Positions 22,377-34,021 of a stretch of 64,000 nt of DNA are shown in pieces (the stretch's first letter is position 1; each line of letters begins with the position of its first letter). This stretch comes from Branchiostoma floridae (lineage: Eukaryota; Chordata; Leptocardii; Amphioxiformes; Branchiostomatidae), in assembly GCF_000003815.2 (NCBI RefSeq), contig NW_023365698.1, forward strand, positions 111,202 through 175,201, given 5' to 3'. Both the position numbers and the translations under genes were made by a program. Under the pieces are notes generated by a model. The model made no database searches, was not told the DNA's origin, and saw only the letters and a list, made by a program, of their open reading frames with translations.

Positions 22377-22534
22377 CTCAGAGAAGCCCCATCGCTGCCA
22401 AAGTCCTAGAGTTCCTTCAAGTCCAAGCCCTTTTCATTCAGCCAGGAAAGAATGACAGCTGTGAGAGTGTCTACCTTGCCATCGGCCACAGGGATCATGC
22501 GCGCTTTGCTACCTCGCCATCGTCCGTGATCAGT
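22377..22534 (-). pseudogene. hAT-type transposase fragment
   Basis: After a TTTTGCAG acceptor-like site the frame reads ARMIPVADGKVDTLTAVILS, WLNEKGLDLKEL, a TAG, then DFGSDGASLSTV. Family knowledge: hAT/ZBED and ZMYM-like transposases carry ...EKGLD..KL.GFGSDGAS.M.G, where the Asp of SDGA is catalytic. The premature TAG falls just before this motif. No other hAT piece was found next to it. Confidence 0.6.
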
Positions 22535-22794
22535 CTGCAAAATATTACCTTTCTTACCACAAGTCCCCTAGCAACTATGTGCTCATTATAATCATCACTT
22601 TATAACAAGAAGCTTGATTTGTTTCCAATGTGCCACTGTAAATCCATTTTAATATATGTTTAAAGACTGACCTTGTGAGCAGCACCAGCTCTTTTGTAGG
22701 GGTAATATCCGTGGTTTTATGAAACTGAAGACCGCAGAAAGTAGACTCCTTGAGCTTCATGTTGGTTCTTAATTTGGCCCGCCATCATCTGATT

Positions 22795-23640
22795 TAGATT
22801 GTCGTGAGGTCGTGTCTTTCGCAACGCCTAAAATTTTCTTTCTGCACAGTTCTGTATCGCGGATGTTTATTACACCATTCGGAAAGTCTTCTAAAGAGCT
22901 CCAGCTCTGTACGTTTCGTCTTGTATTTCTCCGTTCGTCTTCACATGTGGAGACTTTTCTCATGGGCTTCAGGCCAACACTGCTTTCGCAAGCCTCCCAT
23001 CCTGTCCGTTATGTCCTGATTTCTGCAACTAGTCTAGGACAGATAAAGGAGAACAGAGGTGAACAACAAACATTGCGCCAGGTTTAGACCTCTCGTTCAG
23101 TTGAACAAACAGCCCCTTCTCCTACATATTCTGTCATGTCCCTGCTCAATGATATTTGACTGTCTTCACGCCATGTATTTTCCTGCAGGTGGTAGTGAAT
23201 GTCGTTTACATCACCAACTGTCTGGCAATGATAGCATATAGATAATGCTTTATTGCTCCTTGTGTCCTAGTACCACATCACACGGCTGGTCATGACCATG
23301 ACACGCCTCCCTTGTCTTCTCCTACTCAATATTGAATGTTTCTTCTGTCCACTAACTTTTAAAATGTAAGGCAGTTCTCCATCTACAGATTTGTGTTGAT
23401 AAAATGCTTTGCTGTGGCGATGGCAGTGGTTGTACGAGCTGCACTCTCTGTTGGAAATTCTGGAGGATTGGAAAACTGTACATAAGTGGGCCGAAACTTA
23501 TGGCCCATGTGGTCCATGCAGTAGGCCTACTCCACTACGATCAAATCCAAAATGACCACACATTACCACATCGATGGCTGGTGGATAAGACTCCCCGATG
23601 TTATGACGAGCAACTTGTAATCTTTTTTTCTTAGTGTCAA
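22795..23640 (-). pseudogene. RecQ-like DNA helicase, decayed copy A
   Basis: Aligned by eye with copy B (40.4-41.4 kb) over the whole length and in the same order. The RecQ zinc-binding start is visible as NIRDTELCRKKIL. The region encoding ..ESGRNGRDG in copy B is present only as frameshifted nucleotide similarity. At the Walker B position copy B has VVDEAHC, while here the same bases read GTAGTGGAGTAGGCCTAC, that is E-stop-A-Y in place of DEAH. It is therefore inactive and more diverged than copy B. Confidence 0.65.
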
Positions 23641-24650
23641 GGATTGTGGTGTAAGATGTGACAATTTTTCATTTTGATCATCTGCTTGGTATTTGGTGTA
23701 CAAATAGTGTTGTGTTTGATATGGCATAGACGGGCGAACCCAGGTTAATTTGTTGTCTCAGTTCTTGCACGCAGTGGTAGCTTCGGCAGCCTTTCCGTTG
23801 ACACAGACATAACTTGAAGTCCATCAGTCGTCACACTGGACGCGCTTCAACTTGCAGTCATGCTCTCCTGGAAACAATCCGTTTGTGAGTCTGATGATTT
23901 TATTTCGATGCTTTTTTTTAGCTGGTCTGGTTGTCTGGTCGGCTGTCAGTCATCTGTGTACTACTGTTAGGACTACGCGCAACAGTGTTTGCCTGCTTCA
24001 TTGTGCGAACAGGAATAGCACGAAATCTGCTATTCATGCAAGCTTAAACTCAACGTAAACGCGACGTTTCTGCACCCTTTCCGCAACTTAACGACCTGTA
24101 TTTGTGTACGTGAAGATTACATTTAATGTTACCTTTACGTTGGCACGTATAACTACGTTTCTGCATTCCTTCACGCACCTTTCTGCAACTATTAGACGCT
24201 GGTCTTAGTTTATCAATTACGGTGAATCAACGAACCTTTACGTGGTCTAAGATCATCATTTACGCTTACTCCACGTGTCATGAATGGCTTAAATGTCAAT
24301 GTTCCCAACCTTAAAGAGACCTGTATATGTAAATATGAACACAACAGGAGCAGATATGCGTTTAAGAAAAAATGTATTTTGGAAACATGATAAGTCAGTC
24401 AACATATTAGATAATGATCATTAGAAACTGGGGTTGTGAGAAAATTAACGAAAATTAACTTTCGCATTGCTACATACGTTGCCACATTTTTACAATACTA
24501 TTCAAGCTACACGTTACTTCAATTTTAACCACTACAGTGTGCTCCCAACCTAGGCCTATCTGACATCACATAGCGACATCGTTACCCTTGACACTAATTG
24601 ACACTAAACCTAACATCACGGTAACTAGTGCCCATAAGCGTGCCTACTCG
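23640..24650. other. No gene recognised
   Basis: Two loosely repeated ACGTTTCTGCA...CTTT..GCAACT segments at about 24063 and 24151; otherwise unique AT-rich sequence. Confidence 0.4.
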
Positions 24651-24651
24651 G

Positions 24652-24999
24652 TCAGACTGTCGTCCAGGTTGGGGCTACTGCCCTCCTGCGTCCTCCTTTT
24701 GATTGCCCACGCGGGGTTGCCGTCGGGTTACTCCCTATACGGCAGCACCCCTCTAAGGGGGCAAACCTGATCAAGGGAGTTTTTTTTAGCTTCCTGAGAG
24801 ACTTCGATTCCCAGGCGAGGTGGCGGACTGTGTATCTCTCCTGGTCCTCGTCCTCAGATGACATGAAGCCTACATCCAGGAATTCCTCCACCACCTTCTT
24901 GCTTTTTCTACCCAGTCCTGGGCTTTCTTCAGGGCGCGGTCCCTGCGCTCCACTCTCTGTAACAACATGGCTGCTGTTGTTATCTACTGACATGTACAA
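24652..24999 (-). other. Unrecognised protein fragment, possibly transposon-associated
   Basis: A 115-residue minus frame includes KKVVEEFLDVGFMSSEDED and YTVRHLAWESKSLRKLKKT. The composition is coding-like (charged, no low complexity). Similar MSSE(E/D)...W.S..L..L segments occur, from recall, in proteins of transposon-rich invertebrate genomes, but no family name can be given. The second half (RQSKGGRRR) looks non-coding. It could be an exon of the P-element-like transposase relic at 25.7 kb. Confidence 0.3.
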
Positions 25000-25167
25000 G
25001 CCGAGTTGAAAAATATTGCTGATAATACATCATTCAAAGCATCAAAAGTTGCAAGAATAAGTTACCGTCTGCCATATAATCGTATAGATTTACTTAGAAT
25101 AAGTAGTGTGTCGAATTTACAATGTTTACCTGTAAGAGATACTGTCGTTTCCTAATGAATTCCCTGT

Positions 25168-25500
25168 GTGCCGTCATCTTCCCTTTCTCTCACCGCAACT
25201 TATCGTCCCCTGCCATATCCTCTGGCCCACCCCTGCCACCACGGGCGGCGTGGCGGGAAGCGGTCGGGGGTGGTCCCCAGGCGGCGGCTGGCTGGGACAC
25301 CCTTCGCCCGTGGCGGGCTGCCTCAGCCTCCTGGCTCACTCTTTAAACCTTCTCCCCTGGCGTCATTACCATCAGGCGAATCTGTTCTCCGATCCCCTCT
25401 TCGGCGGCGTGTCTCAAGCAAAACTCCGCCACAGACATGTAGCGGGCCACCACCACCTGGACTGTCAGACCCTCTCATCTCGAGTCAGTGGCTTTTTCAC
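25168..25500. other. GC-rich island
   Basis: Locally GC-rich sequence, unlike its surroundings. On the minus strand a coding-like run (VVVARYMSVAEFCLRHAAEE) lies at about 25380-25470 and may continue the protein at 24.65-25.0 kb. On the plus strand the overlapping Pro/Arg-rich frames look like shadows of GC content. Confidence 0.35.
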
Positions 25501-25689
25501 TGATTGTACCGTCGGTAGCTGTTTTACAAAATTTGTCATTACTTTCAGTCTACTTGGCTTCGTAGTTGCTCATTCCGTCCCCCTGGATATCACGCAAGGC
25601 TGCCTTCTACTAGTTAAGATGAGTCCTTCCGGTCTTGAGTCGTAATGGTAGACCACGTGTCCCTGTCCAAGCTGCCTCTCTCTACCTAA

Positions 25690-25862
25690 AGACACTCGCT
25701 GCAAAAGTCTTTGATTTCGGGCCTCGCGATGTTCCGACCGAACTTAGCCAGAGTAGGGGTTCACATACGCCCCACAGTGTCGCCTCTGCTTGAAGAAGTG
25801 CTGCTCCAGGGGATCCTGGTTGAACTTGTCGCTCAGAACATATCCCTCATCTTTATTTTCTT
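25690..25862 (-). pseudogene. P-element/THAP9-like transposase C-terminal scrap
   Basis: The frame reads GYVLSDKFNQDPLEQHFFKQ, RRHCGAYVNPYSG and then TAA. Family knowledge: the C-terminal part of P-element/THAP9-type transposases and relatives has a (L/F)NQD.LE..F...R..GG..(N/D)(N/H)P signature. The match is good but short, and a related transposase class could carry the same signature. Confidence 0.4.
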
Positions 25863-25915
25863 GATGCAGAATTATTGATAGTGTTTCAAGTCAACTATGA
25901 AATAGATTTATTTAC

Positions 25916-26199
25916 CGTCCAAGGTATGTATCAGATTATGCAGCCAATCGTACTGCCTCCTACAAGTACAGCATCCAATGGTGGGTATGTAGTAAGCCAC
26001 TCGGTTAACTTCACTGCCATCCGCGTTCTTGTAGGTACTAATGATCAGCTCCTCCAGGTGGATTAGCACACCGTCATGGCTCACCAACCCTTGCTCGTTG
26101 GGGTCCCTCTTGTCCCAGCTGTTTCCATCAGACTAAGGGTCCTTTGTACAGTCAGGCAGCAGGTGTTGAGGAAACTGTTGAAGACTTTGCTCCGACAGC
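25916..26199 (-). other. Unrecognised exon with one stop
   Basis: From a GATTTTAG acceptor the frame reads LSEQSLQQFPQHLLPDCTKD, P, TAG, SDGNSWDKRDPNEQGLVSHD, GVLIHLEELIISTYKNADGS, RVAYYIPTIGCCTCRRQYDW, ending at a weak GTAAAT donor. Apart from the single TAG it is strongly coding-like. No family recognised. It may belong with the exons at 26732-26862 and 28829-28927 on the same strand. Confidence 0.4.
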
Positions 26200-26731
26200 C
26201 TAAAATCACAAAGAAGCAATTATTAGCTTGGAAACTGGACGCACACTTTGTGTTGTGTCTTGCATACAGGATTTGCTTTATATCTTTGTATTTTTTTCTA
26301 TAATGTAGAAGCCATTCAATCGCACAACGGGTTTCCGCAGACTTTTGTTAATTGCACAAAATCCCAATGTTCTTTGGACGTGCAATCAATCTGGATAACT
26401 TCGCTTTGTTGCAACAACCTGATAATTGCTCGGAATACACTGGCAAACGGAGTTTGCAATTAAAAGGCTTCTACTGTATGGAAAATCTGATGCAATGTCG
26501 TTTTCAAGTTTTAAACCTCTCAATCATGAATGAAGGTTGCACATTCATACATATAATAAACATATAACTTAATTTATTCTTACATAATATAAGTAACATA
26601 CAATATGAAATAATGTCGAAAAGCACGTGTGTCCAATCTTAAGGCCTACAAATACACCACTAGCATAAATACAGAAGCTATTTTTTTTAATTGGCAACTT
26701 CTTGAACTTAATCTATACATAATGTACTCAC

Positions 26732-26862
26732 CCCTCAAACTTCTCTTTCATCTCTGCTAGCCATGGGAAGGGGATGGGAGTGAACGAGATGCTTGTAAAT
26801 TCTTCTGCTGAATCTGATGCAAGATGCAGAACAACGCCAGGTTCTATGTCCCTCTCTCTCCA
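26732..26862 (-). CDS. Unrecognised intact exon
   Basis: The open frame reads WRERDIEPGVVLHLASDSAE and then EFTSISFTPIPFPWLAEMKE, running to a strong GTGAGTAC donor. The acceptor TGACTAG is plausible. A paralogous, broken copy (WRKRVIVHEVVFHLSSE, stop, FTSIP) lies at 31020-31100 inside a duplicated block. The better state of this copy suggests it was the functional one or is younger. No known domain recognised. Confidence 0.5.
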
Positions 26863-27310
26863 CTAGTCATTGTATGACACTGGACATGTCAACAGCTGAG
26901 TCGCTGGTATGGACATTGCTGACAGGCTAACTGTACGACCAACACGCTTCAGCAAACGTAAAATCAGACAAAGCAAACGACTAGGTTGATAATGCTATGG
27001 GATGCAAAGAGAAGAATAACAATAAGTTTATCCGGGTCCCCAAAAGAAAATGAATTGCACTGTTTGTCACGTAATCCCAGCACTTCATTTCAAAATTGTT
27101 ATCAAAGAACGATTTGAAACAGACGGACTTAAACATGTAGAGATATCAGTATTTGCGAAAACATTTCCAAAAAACATAGTTTCTGATCGTACAATTTCAA
27201 ATATACTCACTAAGCTATATTGCAATACTGGAGAATGTTGCTACCATCAAGACATTAACCGTGCTGAGGAGCAAAGAAGGCATTGTCAGAAACAAGAATA
27301 GCGGAAATAC
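26740..27310. repeat. Duplicated block, copy 1
   Basis: Aligns over about 0.55 kb with 31010-31560 in the same orientation, e.g. GGATGCAAAGAGA.GAATAAC and TTCAAATATACTCACT and CAAGACATTAAC.GTG. It includes the exon above and its upstream intron. Confidence 0.8.
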
Positions 27311-28825
27311 TGACTTAATATAATATTTAATGTATGACCATTTTCCTTGGCTTTGGCCGCTGAAGGCTGTTACATCTCGCAGCAGGCTTGTAGATAGGCG
27401 GATATATGAGCGGACGGCTTGGCTTCTATGTCCTGCCCGGGACATGACGGTTTGCTCGGCAAAAGCCCGCCGCAAACATCTGGGTCGCCATCTGTGGTTG
27501 GAAATGTTCCGGCAGACACAGTGGTAAATTTATTTAAGAGGGAAACTAAAAGTCTGGCAAGAAACTTTGATCATAGATCATTTGGTCAACCCCAGACGCT
27601 ACAGCGTTTAAGAAGAGACTAACCCCCTTGAAAATCATTCCCCAAAAAATCATTCCAAGAATGTTTGTATATATGTTGTACAGCATTTACCTATTTTTCA
27701 CCGAGACTTGCCAATTAATTGTACAAGCTATACATGAACGTTTGTGACTGGTTCGGTGGGGTCAAAATGACCCCAGTTAATCATAAATAGTTAATTACAT
27801 AAATATCAAGAAAAAAATAACATGCATCCCTCATTATTGCTATTGAAACAGCATGTTATGATTGCTTAGATGAGTAAAACGTCGACCATTTTGAAATGAA
27901 TTTAGTATTTTTCGACATTATGCATAATTTATGATAATTAGGACTATTTATTATCTATGCCAATTAAAGCAAATGTTTTAAATTGAATTCATTAAATGAA
28001 AAGCATGCATATTTTTTTTTTTTACATACGTCGCTCTATATATTAGGAATTGATAATATAAAGTACAAAAAGTACACGCGATCCTGGGAATCAAAACATT
28101 GCTTTGCCTCTTGCGTCGCCTTCAAAGTCATGCTTGTAGATTCTATCAACAAGGCTGTTATTTTACATCATACATTGTTTTGTTTTTGGTGGTCAGTTCT
28201 TCAGCATATATTTGTGCCTTTTTGTGTTTTGAACAACTAAAAGTTTTTCAACCTCATCTATGGATTGAGAACTCCCAGATTTCGTTCCCGCCATGTGATA
28301 AAAGAGGGATGCACGTTCTTATGTTAAACAGCAGACCTTATGTAACGAATGTATCGCTGCTTGGGAGACGTGTGTCACAAACCAGAGCTTAGTCTCCCTG
28401 TCTTTGCCTGCCATGTCCAGCAATAATATTTAAACAAATTGTTCTTGCCAAACCCCTTGGCCCACTGTAAAGCCAAAACTCCACAATATACCGAAGCCAT
28501 TCTTAATGTATTTTGGTTGTCATACTCGACGGATAAGGGTCAGGATATCATTGTGATTGAACCTTTTCTAATGCCTTGTAACTGACTGCTTTTAGGATAC
28601 GTCTCTTCCGCCTGCTGCACTTTTTCTGAGGCAGGACGCCGTTCTCCTATGAAGCATATGGTACAAGTGAGTTTACTGCAGCAGCTGCAGTTGACCTATG
28701 GCCTATGTGACGCGATATTTTACCCACGTATGGTTGGTCAGTAAACCCCCTGCAGGTTAACTTCAATGTCGTCAGTTCAGCAAAAACAGATCACCGTGAA
28801 CGTTTGAGGATTTACTGTAAGCTCC
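27310..28825. other. No gene recognised
   Basis: A small GGGGTCAAAATGACCCC palindrome at about 27760, followed by AGTTAA, recalls piggyBac ends but has no partner. The rest is AT-rich with no motif. Confidence 0.4.
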
Positions 28826-28828
28826 TAC

Positions 28829-28927
28829 CTTCCAAGAATTTCTTGACAACCTCTGCTCTTCCATTGGCATCGTCAGCATCATTCTCTACCTTGGAGTCCT
28901 TAAAGATTGGAAATCTTATGTCATCAG
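28829..28927 (-). CDS. Unrecognised intact exon
   Basis: A 99-nt segment lies between a CGTATAG acceptor and a GTAGGAG donor and reads DDIRFPIFKDSKVENDADDA, NGRAEVVKKFLEG. It is open and coding-like and lies on the same strand as the neighbouring exon candidates. No domain could be named. Confidence 0.5.
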
Positions 28928-29684
28928 CTATACGAGAGGATTAATCAATCGACTCTGGTGGAGTCAAATATTTCTAAAAGCTATTAAGAAAATCTGCCGA
29001 TGCTCGTTTTTGTTTAATACAAGCTGATGATTTCGTCGAATCTTGTGTCAATTTCCCTGCAATTCCTTAGAATTCTGACCGTCTCTTTTTCTCTCTCTGC
29101 TATTTTTCGTTTTCCTTGCCATATTTTTGGCATAAATTAAATTAATTTGGATATTACAGATATTGCAGTTTAAAGCTGGCAATCAAATCCTTGCTGCTCC
29201 ATTGAAATCTAAAGATTGAGGCTGAAGGCTCACGGGTCCCACTTTGTTGGGAATATCCTGCAGCCTTGCCCCTAGGACGGGTACCTCAGGACGTGCTGTC
29301 CCGCACTCTCTCTCTTTCTTGCCAGCATAATAATGCATTAGTTACCCTTTATCGCTTTTAACATTGTGTTACGTCGTACCAAATGTCACTGTGTACAATA
29401 TGGACGCTAATGAAAGTTTTGTATTTAGGTGAAAAAAGATGTTGAAGTAAGAGGAAAGGGAAAGAAAAATGCAGGAAATTTAAGCATGAATGCTCTTACT
29501 GTGCTTTGGTTTATTCATCATTTGTAAGAATAAATTGTTCATCATTTATACTGTACTCTAAGAATTTTTTTATCAATGATGTTTAAGTCCGCCTTGGAAT
29601 ATTTAAGTATTCAAAAGCTGAACCAATACAAGTCACCGTGCATGACATAAGTATATAAAGATGGTTATGATGATGTAAACTCAC

Positions 29685-29880
29685 TTTGAGCAGTTTCTGA
29701 GGGCATGTCTCTGATGACAGCAGCTGGTGATACACCCATATTGTTCCAGCGCACTGCTTGGTCTATCGTGAGAGATCTTATTGGGCTTTTAACTGTGGTC
29801 AGGTGACACTTTCCGGGATAAAGCTGGAACCAGATCATCATGACTGTCTTATCATTTTTTGTCCATAATTTTGAGCACAC
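29685..29880 (-). CDS. Unrecognised exon, duplicated at 53.6 kb
   Basis: The frame reads SKLWTKNDKTVMMIWFQLYP, GKCHLTTVKSPIRSLTIDQA, VRWNNMGVSPAAVIRDMPSE and meets a GTGAGTTT donor. A related piece lies at 53585-53705 (GGCACTTTCAGGCATAAAGCTGGAA vs GACACTTTCCGGGATAAAGCTGGAA), showing that this exon belongs to a duplicated family. Function unknown. Confidence 0.45.
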
Positions 29881-30060
29881 AAGTACAGTTGAGTGGTTCT
29901 GTACAAATAAGTCGTTTCATAGTCCTTTCAAAATTCAGAAGCCAGGGTGTCTGTATTTGACAGCAACATTAAAACAACAGAGCATGCAGAGTGTTAGCTT
30001 TAGCTACGTTTGATATGTGCAGGTAGATGTCGAATAATCCTTTCAAACCTTAAATTAAAA

Positions 30061-30303
30061 CTATATTTTTTCAACCACAACAAATTGTCTTGTGTGCACT
30101 TGTCCATCGATCTCCCAAACAAGCCAAAGTAACTGCAGTTTTCTAAAGTCAGTCGGCAGCAAGCCGAACACATAATGTCCAGAAGTCAAACAGGCCAAAA
30201 TCTGCTTGACCTTCAACTCGTATGTACGACCCAGAGTTTGCCAATTAGTTTCCATGGTATTATACAGAGGAGAGAATATGGATAAAATGAGACAGCAAAT
30301 CAA
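30061..30303 (-). CDS. Unrecognised open exon, 80 residues
   Basis: A frame ending in TAG reads METNWQTLGRTYELKVKQIL, ACLTSGHYVFGLLPTDFRKL, QLLWLVWEIDGQVHTRQFVV. Composition and length suggest coding, but no clear acceptor was identified and no family is recognised. It may be the terminal exon of a gene whose upstream exons are at 31.57-32.15 kb. Confidence 0.35.
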   Translation of the reverse strand: MICCLILSIFSPLYNTMETNWQTLGRTYELKVKQILACLTSGHYVFGLLPTDFRKLQLLWLVWEIDGQVHTRQFVVVEKI

Positions 30304-30309
30304 GTTCAG

Positions 30310-31005
30310 ACAAGGTGATTATTGAAAGTTACTTTATCAAGGTAAAAATATTGCAGTAGCAGGCGAGCTTTCCACCTCTGGTATAGATATATTACATGTA
30401 GGCTCACAATCAATGAGTGGAATGGAAAATAGCCCTGCTATTATCACAGAACTTTTGAAAAAAAAATGAGAGAGTGGGGACAAGAGTACATTTATTTGTA
30501 TATCTCAACTTAGTATCTGATGATCACAAGCATAGAAAATAGGCTATGGTAACCTGTAATGTTTGTTGCCCACTGGTTGGCACAATTATCATATCAACAT
30601 CAGCATACAAAACAATGCTAAAGACTGGTAAATGCTTTATCCACAGCCTTTCCAATTATTTATGTAAATGAGGTCCTCATTTTATGAAATTATAGCATTT
30701 TTTCATTGATTATGCAATTAGGTCTTCATTTGCATAACTTCCCATCTATAAATGTTCCTCTCTTTCTGTTACATATGTCACATGGTTGACTAGTTCCAAG
30801 TAAGAACCAAGTAGAAATTTAATTCTAGATTTAGATGTATAGAAAGTGTAACCTGCCTATTGTGTACCTACTATTGTCAAGAACTCTGTGGAGGAAAGCT
30901 TTCCTGAGACCATCCCTTGTCTCCACGTTGACATGTTGCTTTTCCTAGAAAGGATAAAAATCAAACTCAATATGTATTGACAACATTTATACAATCGTTT
31001 CAATT
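30310..31005. other. No gene recognised
   Basis: AT-rich sequence; no motif, repeat or splice-flanked open frame seen. Confidence 0.4.
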
Positions 31006-31009
31006 CCTT

Positions 31010-31560
31010 TAAAGAAATGTGTTAGATAGGGATGCTCGTAAATTATTCTGATGAAAGATGGAAAACAACCTCGTGTACTATGACCCTCTTCCTCCACCGG
31101 TCATTGTATGGCACTTGACATAACTACATATACAGATGTGTCTCTGGTTTGGACACTGCTGACAGGTCAACTTGCGCGTACGACCAGCACGCTTCAGCAA
31201 ACCAAAAATTAAACAAACTAAACCAACGGTTGATAAGGCTACGGGATGCAAAGAGATGAATAACAATAAGTTTATGCAGCTCCCAAAATGAACATAAACT
31301 GCACTCGAAATCCCTGTACTTAATTTCTAAACTGTTACACAGAAAGACTTGTAACTCAGACTGAAACATGTTGCATGAAAACATGTAGAGATATCATAAT
31401 TTGCTAAAATATAGTTAGCAAAGTTTAACATAGTTTCTGAACGTTAAAATTCAAATATACTCACTTTGCTTCATAACAATACTGGAGGATGTTCTACATT
31501 CAAGACATTAACAGTGTTAATGAGCAAAGAAGACTATCTCAGAAACATGAATGGCTGAAA
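31010..31560. repeat. Duplicated block, copy 2
   Basis: Partner of 26740-27310, in the same orientation about 4.3 kb away. The exon copy inside it has a stop and does not retain the PFPWLAEM part. Confidence 0.8.
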
Positions 31561-31569
31561 ATGATAACA

Positions 31570-31818
31570 TCATATCTGCTTACCATACCTACCCCCATTA
31601 TGCCAAGCAGCAAGAAAGGGAACAGTTGATATTTGCTGCACATTGTCTATGCCCTCTTCATCTTCGAACGCTTGTAGATTGAGATGTGTGACCACCTTGG
31701 AGCGAAGACAATAGTCATATAGGAGTGAGTCGGCACAGACCGGTATGAAACACTCATCTGGTTGCACTTCAGTAGCAGAAGGGTTTGGAGTTGGCACAAC
31801 ATCGGTTTCAAAACCCAT
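31570..31818 (-). CDS. Unrecognised open exon, 82 residues
   Basis: The frame reads MGFETDVVPTPNPSATEVQP, DECFIPVCADSLLYDYCLRS, KVVTHLNLQAFEDEEGIDNV and ends near a GTATGG donor-like site. Good coding composition. It lies about 100 bp downstream of the 31912-32153 segment, consistent with adjacent exons. No family recognised. Confidence 0.4.
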   Translation of the reverse strand: MGFETDVVPTPNPSATEVQPDECFIPVCADSLLYDYCLRSKVVTHLNLQAFEDEEGIDNVQQISTVPFLAAWHNGGRYGKQI

Positions 31819-31911
31819 TCAACTCCCTCTTGGATTTAAAAAAACTAGGTGACGTAGAAACTACCTGAGTTTTTTTTTTGCTTTCAAGCCAAAAAACGTA
31901 GGATCAATTGT

Positions 31912-32153
31912 CTAAGGTAAGGTTTTGTTTGGTTGTAGATAAATATCATCCGATTTAAACTCCTTTACATTGCCTTCCCTCCTCGCTGCTGAGAGTATAT
32001 TGTCCACCAACGCTAAGGCCCTATCTGGTGAGAATGCCGCACTGTGATGGCCACCACAATACGCTACCAAGTCCGTGATCAACGATTCTGTTGACACCAC
32101 TCCTGATTGCCAGAACTTGTTATTTTCGGTTATCAAGCTTTTTTTTTCAACGC
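31912..32153 (-). CDS. Unrecognised open exon, duplicated at 17.1 kb
   Basis: From an AAACCAG acceptor the frame reads VEKKSLITENNKFWQSGVVS, TESLITDLVAYCGGHHSAAF, SPDRALALVDNILSAARREG and NVKEFKSDD, ending in TAG. A degraded paralogue is at 17105-17310, and the same flanking repeat follows both. The FWQSG..S...LI.D.V.YCGG pattern is not one that can be assigned. Confidence 0.45.
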
Positions 32154-32254
32154 CTGGTTTGCCAAAAATGAAAACGGAAAACAACAACAAAAAGGAGGGT
32201 GTTAGAACTGTCTAAAAATTTACCAACCGTCCTCATCTTTGCATCCTTTTCCAT

Positions 32255-32540
32255 TCTGCACGACAGAATTCGAACTGGGATAGTGGGAAATACGGTTTTA
32301 TGCTGCGTTGGGCGTCATTTATCTTGAAGATTGGTAAGGGGCTGTCAGCACCCTCTTCTTTCTGTAAACAACTTTGATGTACCACTTTAGTTGCTCCTGT
32401 AGCTTTCTTACCCCTACAGGATATTTCCTGCTTGCCAAAGTTGATAGCATTTCCTCTATTGTGGACAAATGTTATTGGTTAACACGTTTCTAATGATTAT
32501 TTTGTACACATTTGATGTAGCACTTTATTTGCTCCCGGCG
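32255..32540. repeat. Three-copy repeat family, copy 3
   Basis: Aligns with 16372-16570 and 17430-17700 (GCACGACAGAATTCGAACTGG, TTTTATGCTGCGTTG, CTTTGATGTACCACTTTAGTTG). Immediately upstream on the minus strand of the 31.9-kb exon. Confidence 0.65.
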
Positions 32541-32652
32541 CGGAGCTTTCCTACTGTTGTCTGTGGGGGTGTTGGCCATAAAGACACTATCAGATGCCTT
32601 AGTTGTTGTTGTTGTCGGGGGGGGGGGATCTGATATCTGTGTCGCATTTCCG

Positions 32653-33286
32653 TTAGAGCATTTCATTGTGTTTTACAATAGGGTCTCGACTCTCAAGGTG
32701 GGAAACTCGCGAGGAAAGTGCGTGGATATTATGATTCTCATTTGCAATTCTACTCATCAGAATCGCTTCAAGCTTGTCCACGCTACATTGCAGTCTGTAA
32801 AACTCGTTCTTGTTACCATCTGTTTTTGTTAGATTAGGTTTAGCGGCAATCTGTTTCGGTACAGTTTCTTCGTGCCCTCCTACTTGTTCAGTTGCTCCGT
32901 GCGTCTTCAAAGGGATGCTATAAAATAAACACTCGTTACACATAAATTCACTTTTAGTATTTTTGATAAGTTCATGCAGTAGGAACTCATCACATATATA
33001 CATAATGATACGACATCTTTCAAATGTTGCATCAAATAATGCCAACATCATCTGAGCCTGGGCGTTCGCACTTTTTGCACATAATGACTTCGCATCGGGC
33101 CTCTTCTATCACCACGCGTTTTCTTTCTAGTGTCTGTTTCAGCTCCTCAAAAACATGCACATAACTCACAGATAACAGGCTGGGTCTTGTACTAGTATCT
33201 TGCTTGTACGGTACGGACGGTACATGTGGCTGGTGTCTATTTTCCCCAGCTTTGCCTTTGCCTTTGCAAGTAGTAGTGTGTCTCAA
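32653..33286 (-). other. Two overlapping open frames, one with a coiled-coil-like tail
   Basis: The frame 33032-33286 starts RHTTTCKGKGKAGE and the frame 32653-33051 has FMCNECLFYSIPLKTHG and then a heptad-like SVDKLEAILMSRIANENHNI, ALSSRVSHLE. A cysteine-containing stretch followed by a coiled coil is seen in some LINE ORF1 proteins, but the match is too weak to claim. The frames may be parts of one decayed gene. Confidence 0.25.
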
Positions 33287-34021
33287 GAGTCTCCACCCAG
33301 CGTTTGTCCGATTCTGACTTTTATAGATCGTAACGCTAATTATGTTGAAATCTAAAAGAAGTTAATTTAAGTTAAATAGTGTAATTAATACAATAACAAT
33401 CCAACTAAGCTTATCAACCGTAAATTGTTCAATAGGAGAGAGTTATATATCACAATCTTACATGTAATAATCGAAGAACAAAACAAAAATCAAATGGATT
33501 GAGAATATGCGGTATCAAATAGGCTAGTAATCACTAGGCGTGTAGGTCTGCGCTGGTGGGTGTCGCCTTTTTCTTTTGGGCAATGAAGGAACAACGCTGC
33601 CTATTCAAATTTTAGTGTATTACTAAGTAGTTGACTCAGATTTTGAAGTTTGAAAAATCGACATCGTCAAATTTATAATTTCTGTGTTGTCTCACTGCAA
33701 GATATTATTAGTTGGAGAAGTGAACTTCATTCATTGGGATATTTGCATTGATTTCTATATTCATTTGGCGACAATGTTTATTTCAATTCTTAATTAGCTA
33801 GTTTTGAAATATTGAAAAAAAAGTCTGTTAGTCAATGAAGCTTGTGCTGGATTATTGGCACATATAAGAAATAATTGAGGTCCGGGAATCGAACCTTGTG
33901 GTATGTCGCAACGCAGTTTTCGTTGTCTAAAGAGTTTCGTACAGATTTACTGTATGGCGTTGTCACGTCTGACGGTAGTAGGTTGAGACCAAGGGTGAAC
34001 ATGTTGGCCGGAGGGGCGGTG

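Noticed and set aside
27750-27785. GGGGTCAAAATGACCCC palindrome followed by TTAA, as at piggyBac ends
   Set aside because: Only one end is present and no transposase or matching second end was found.
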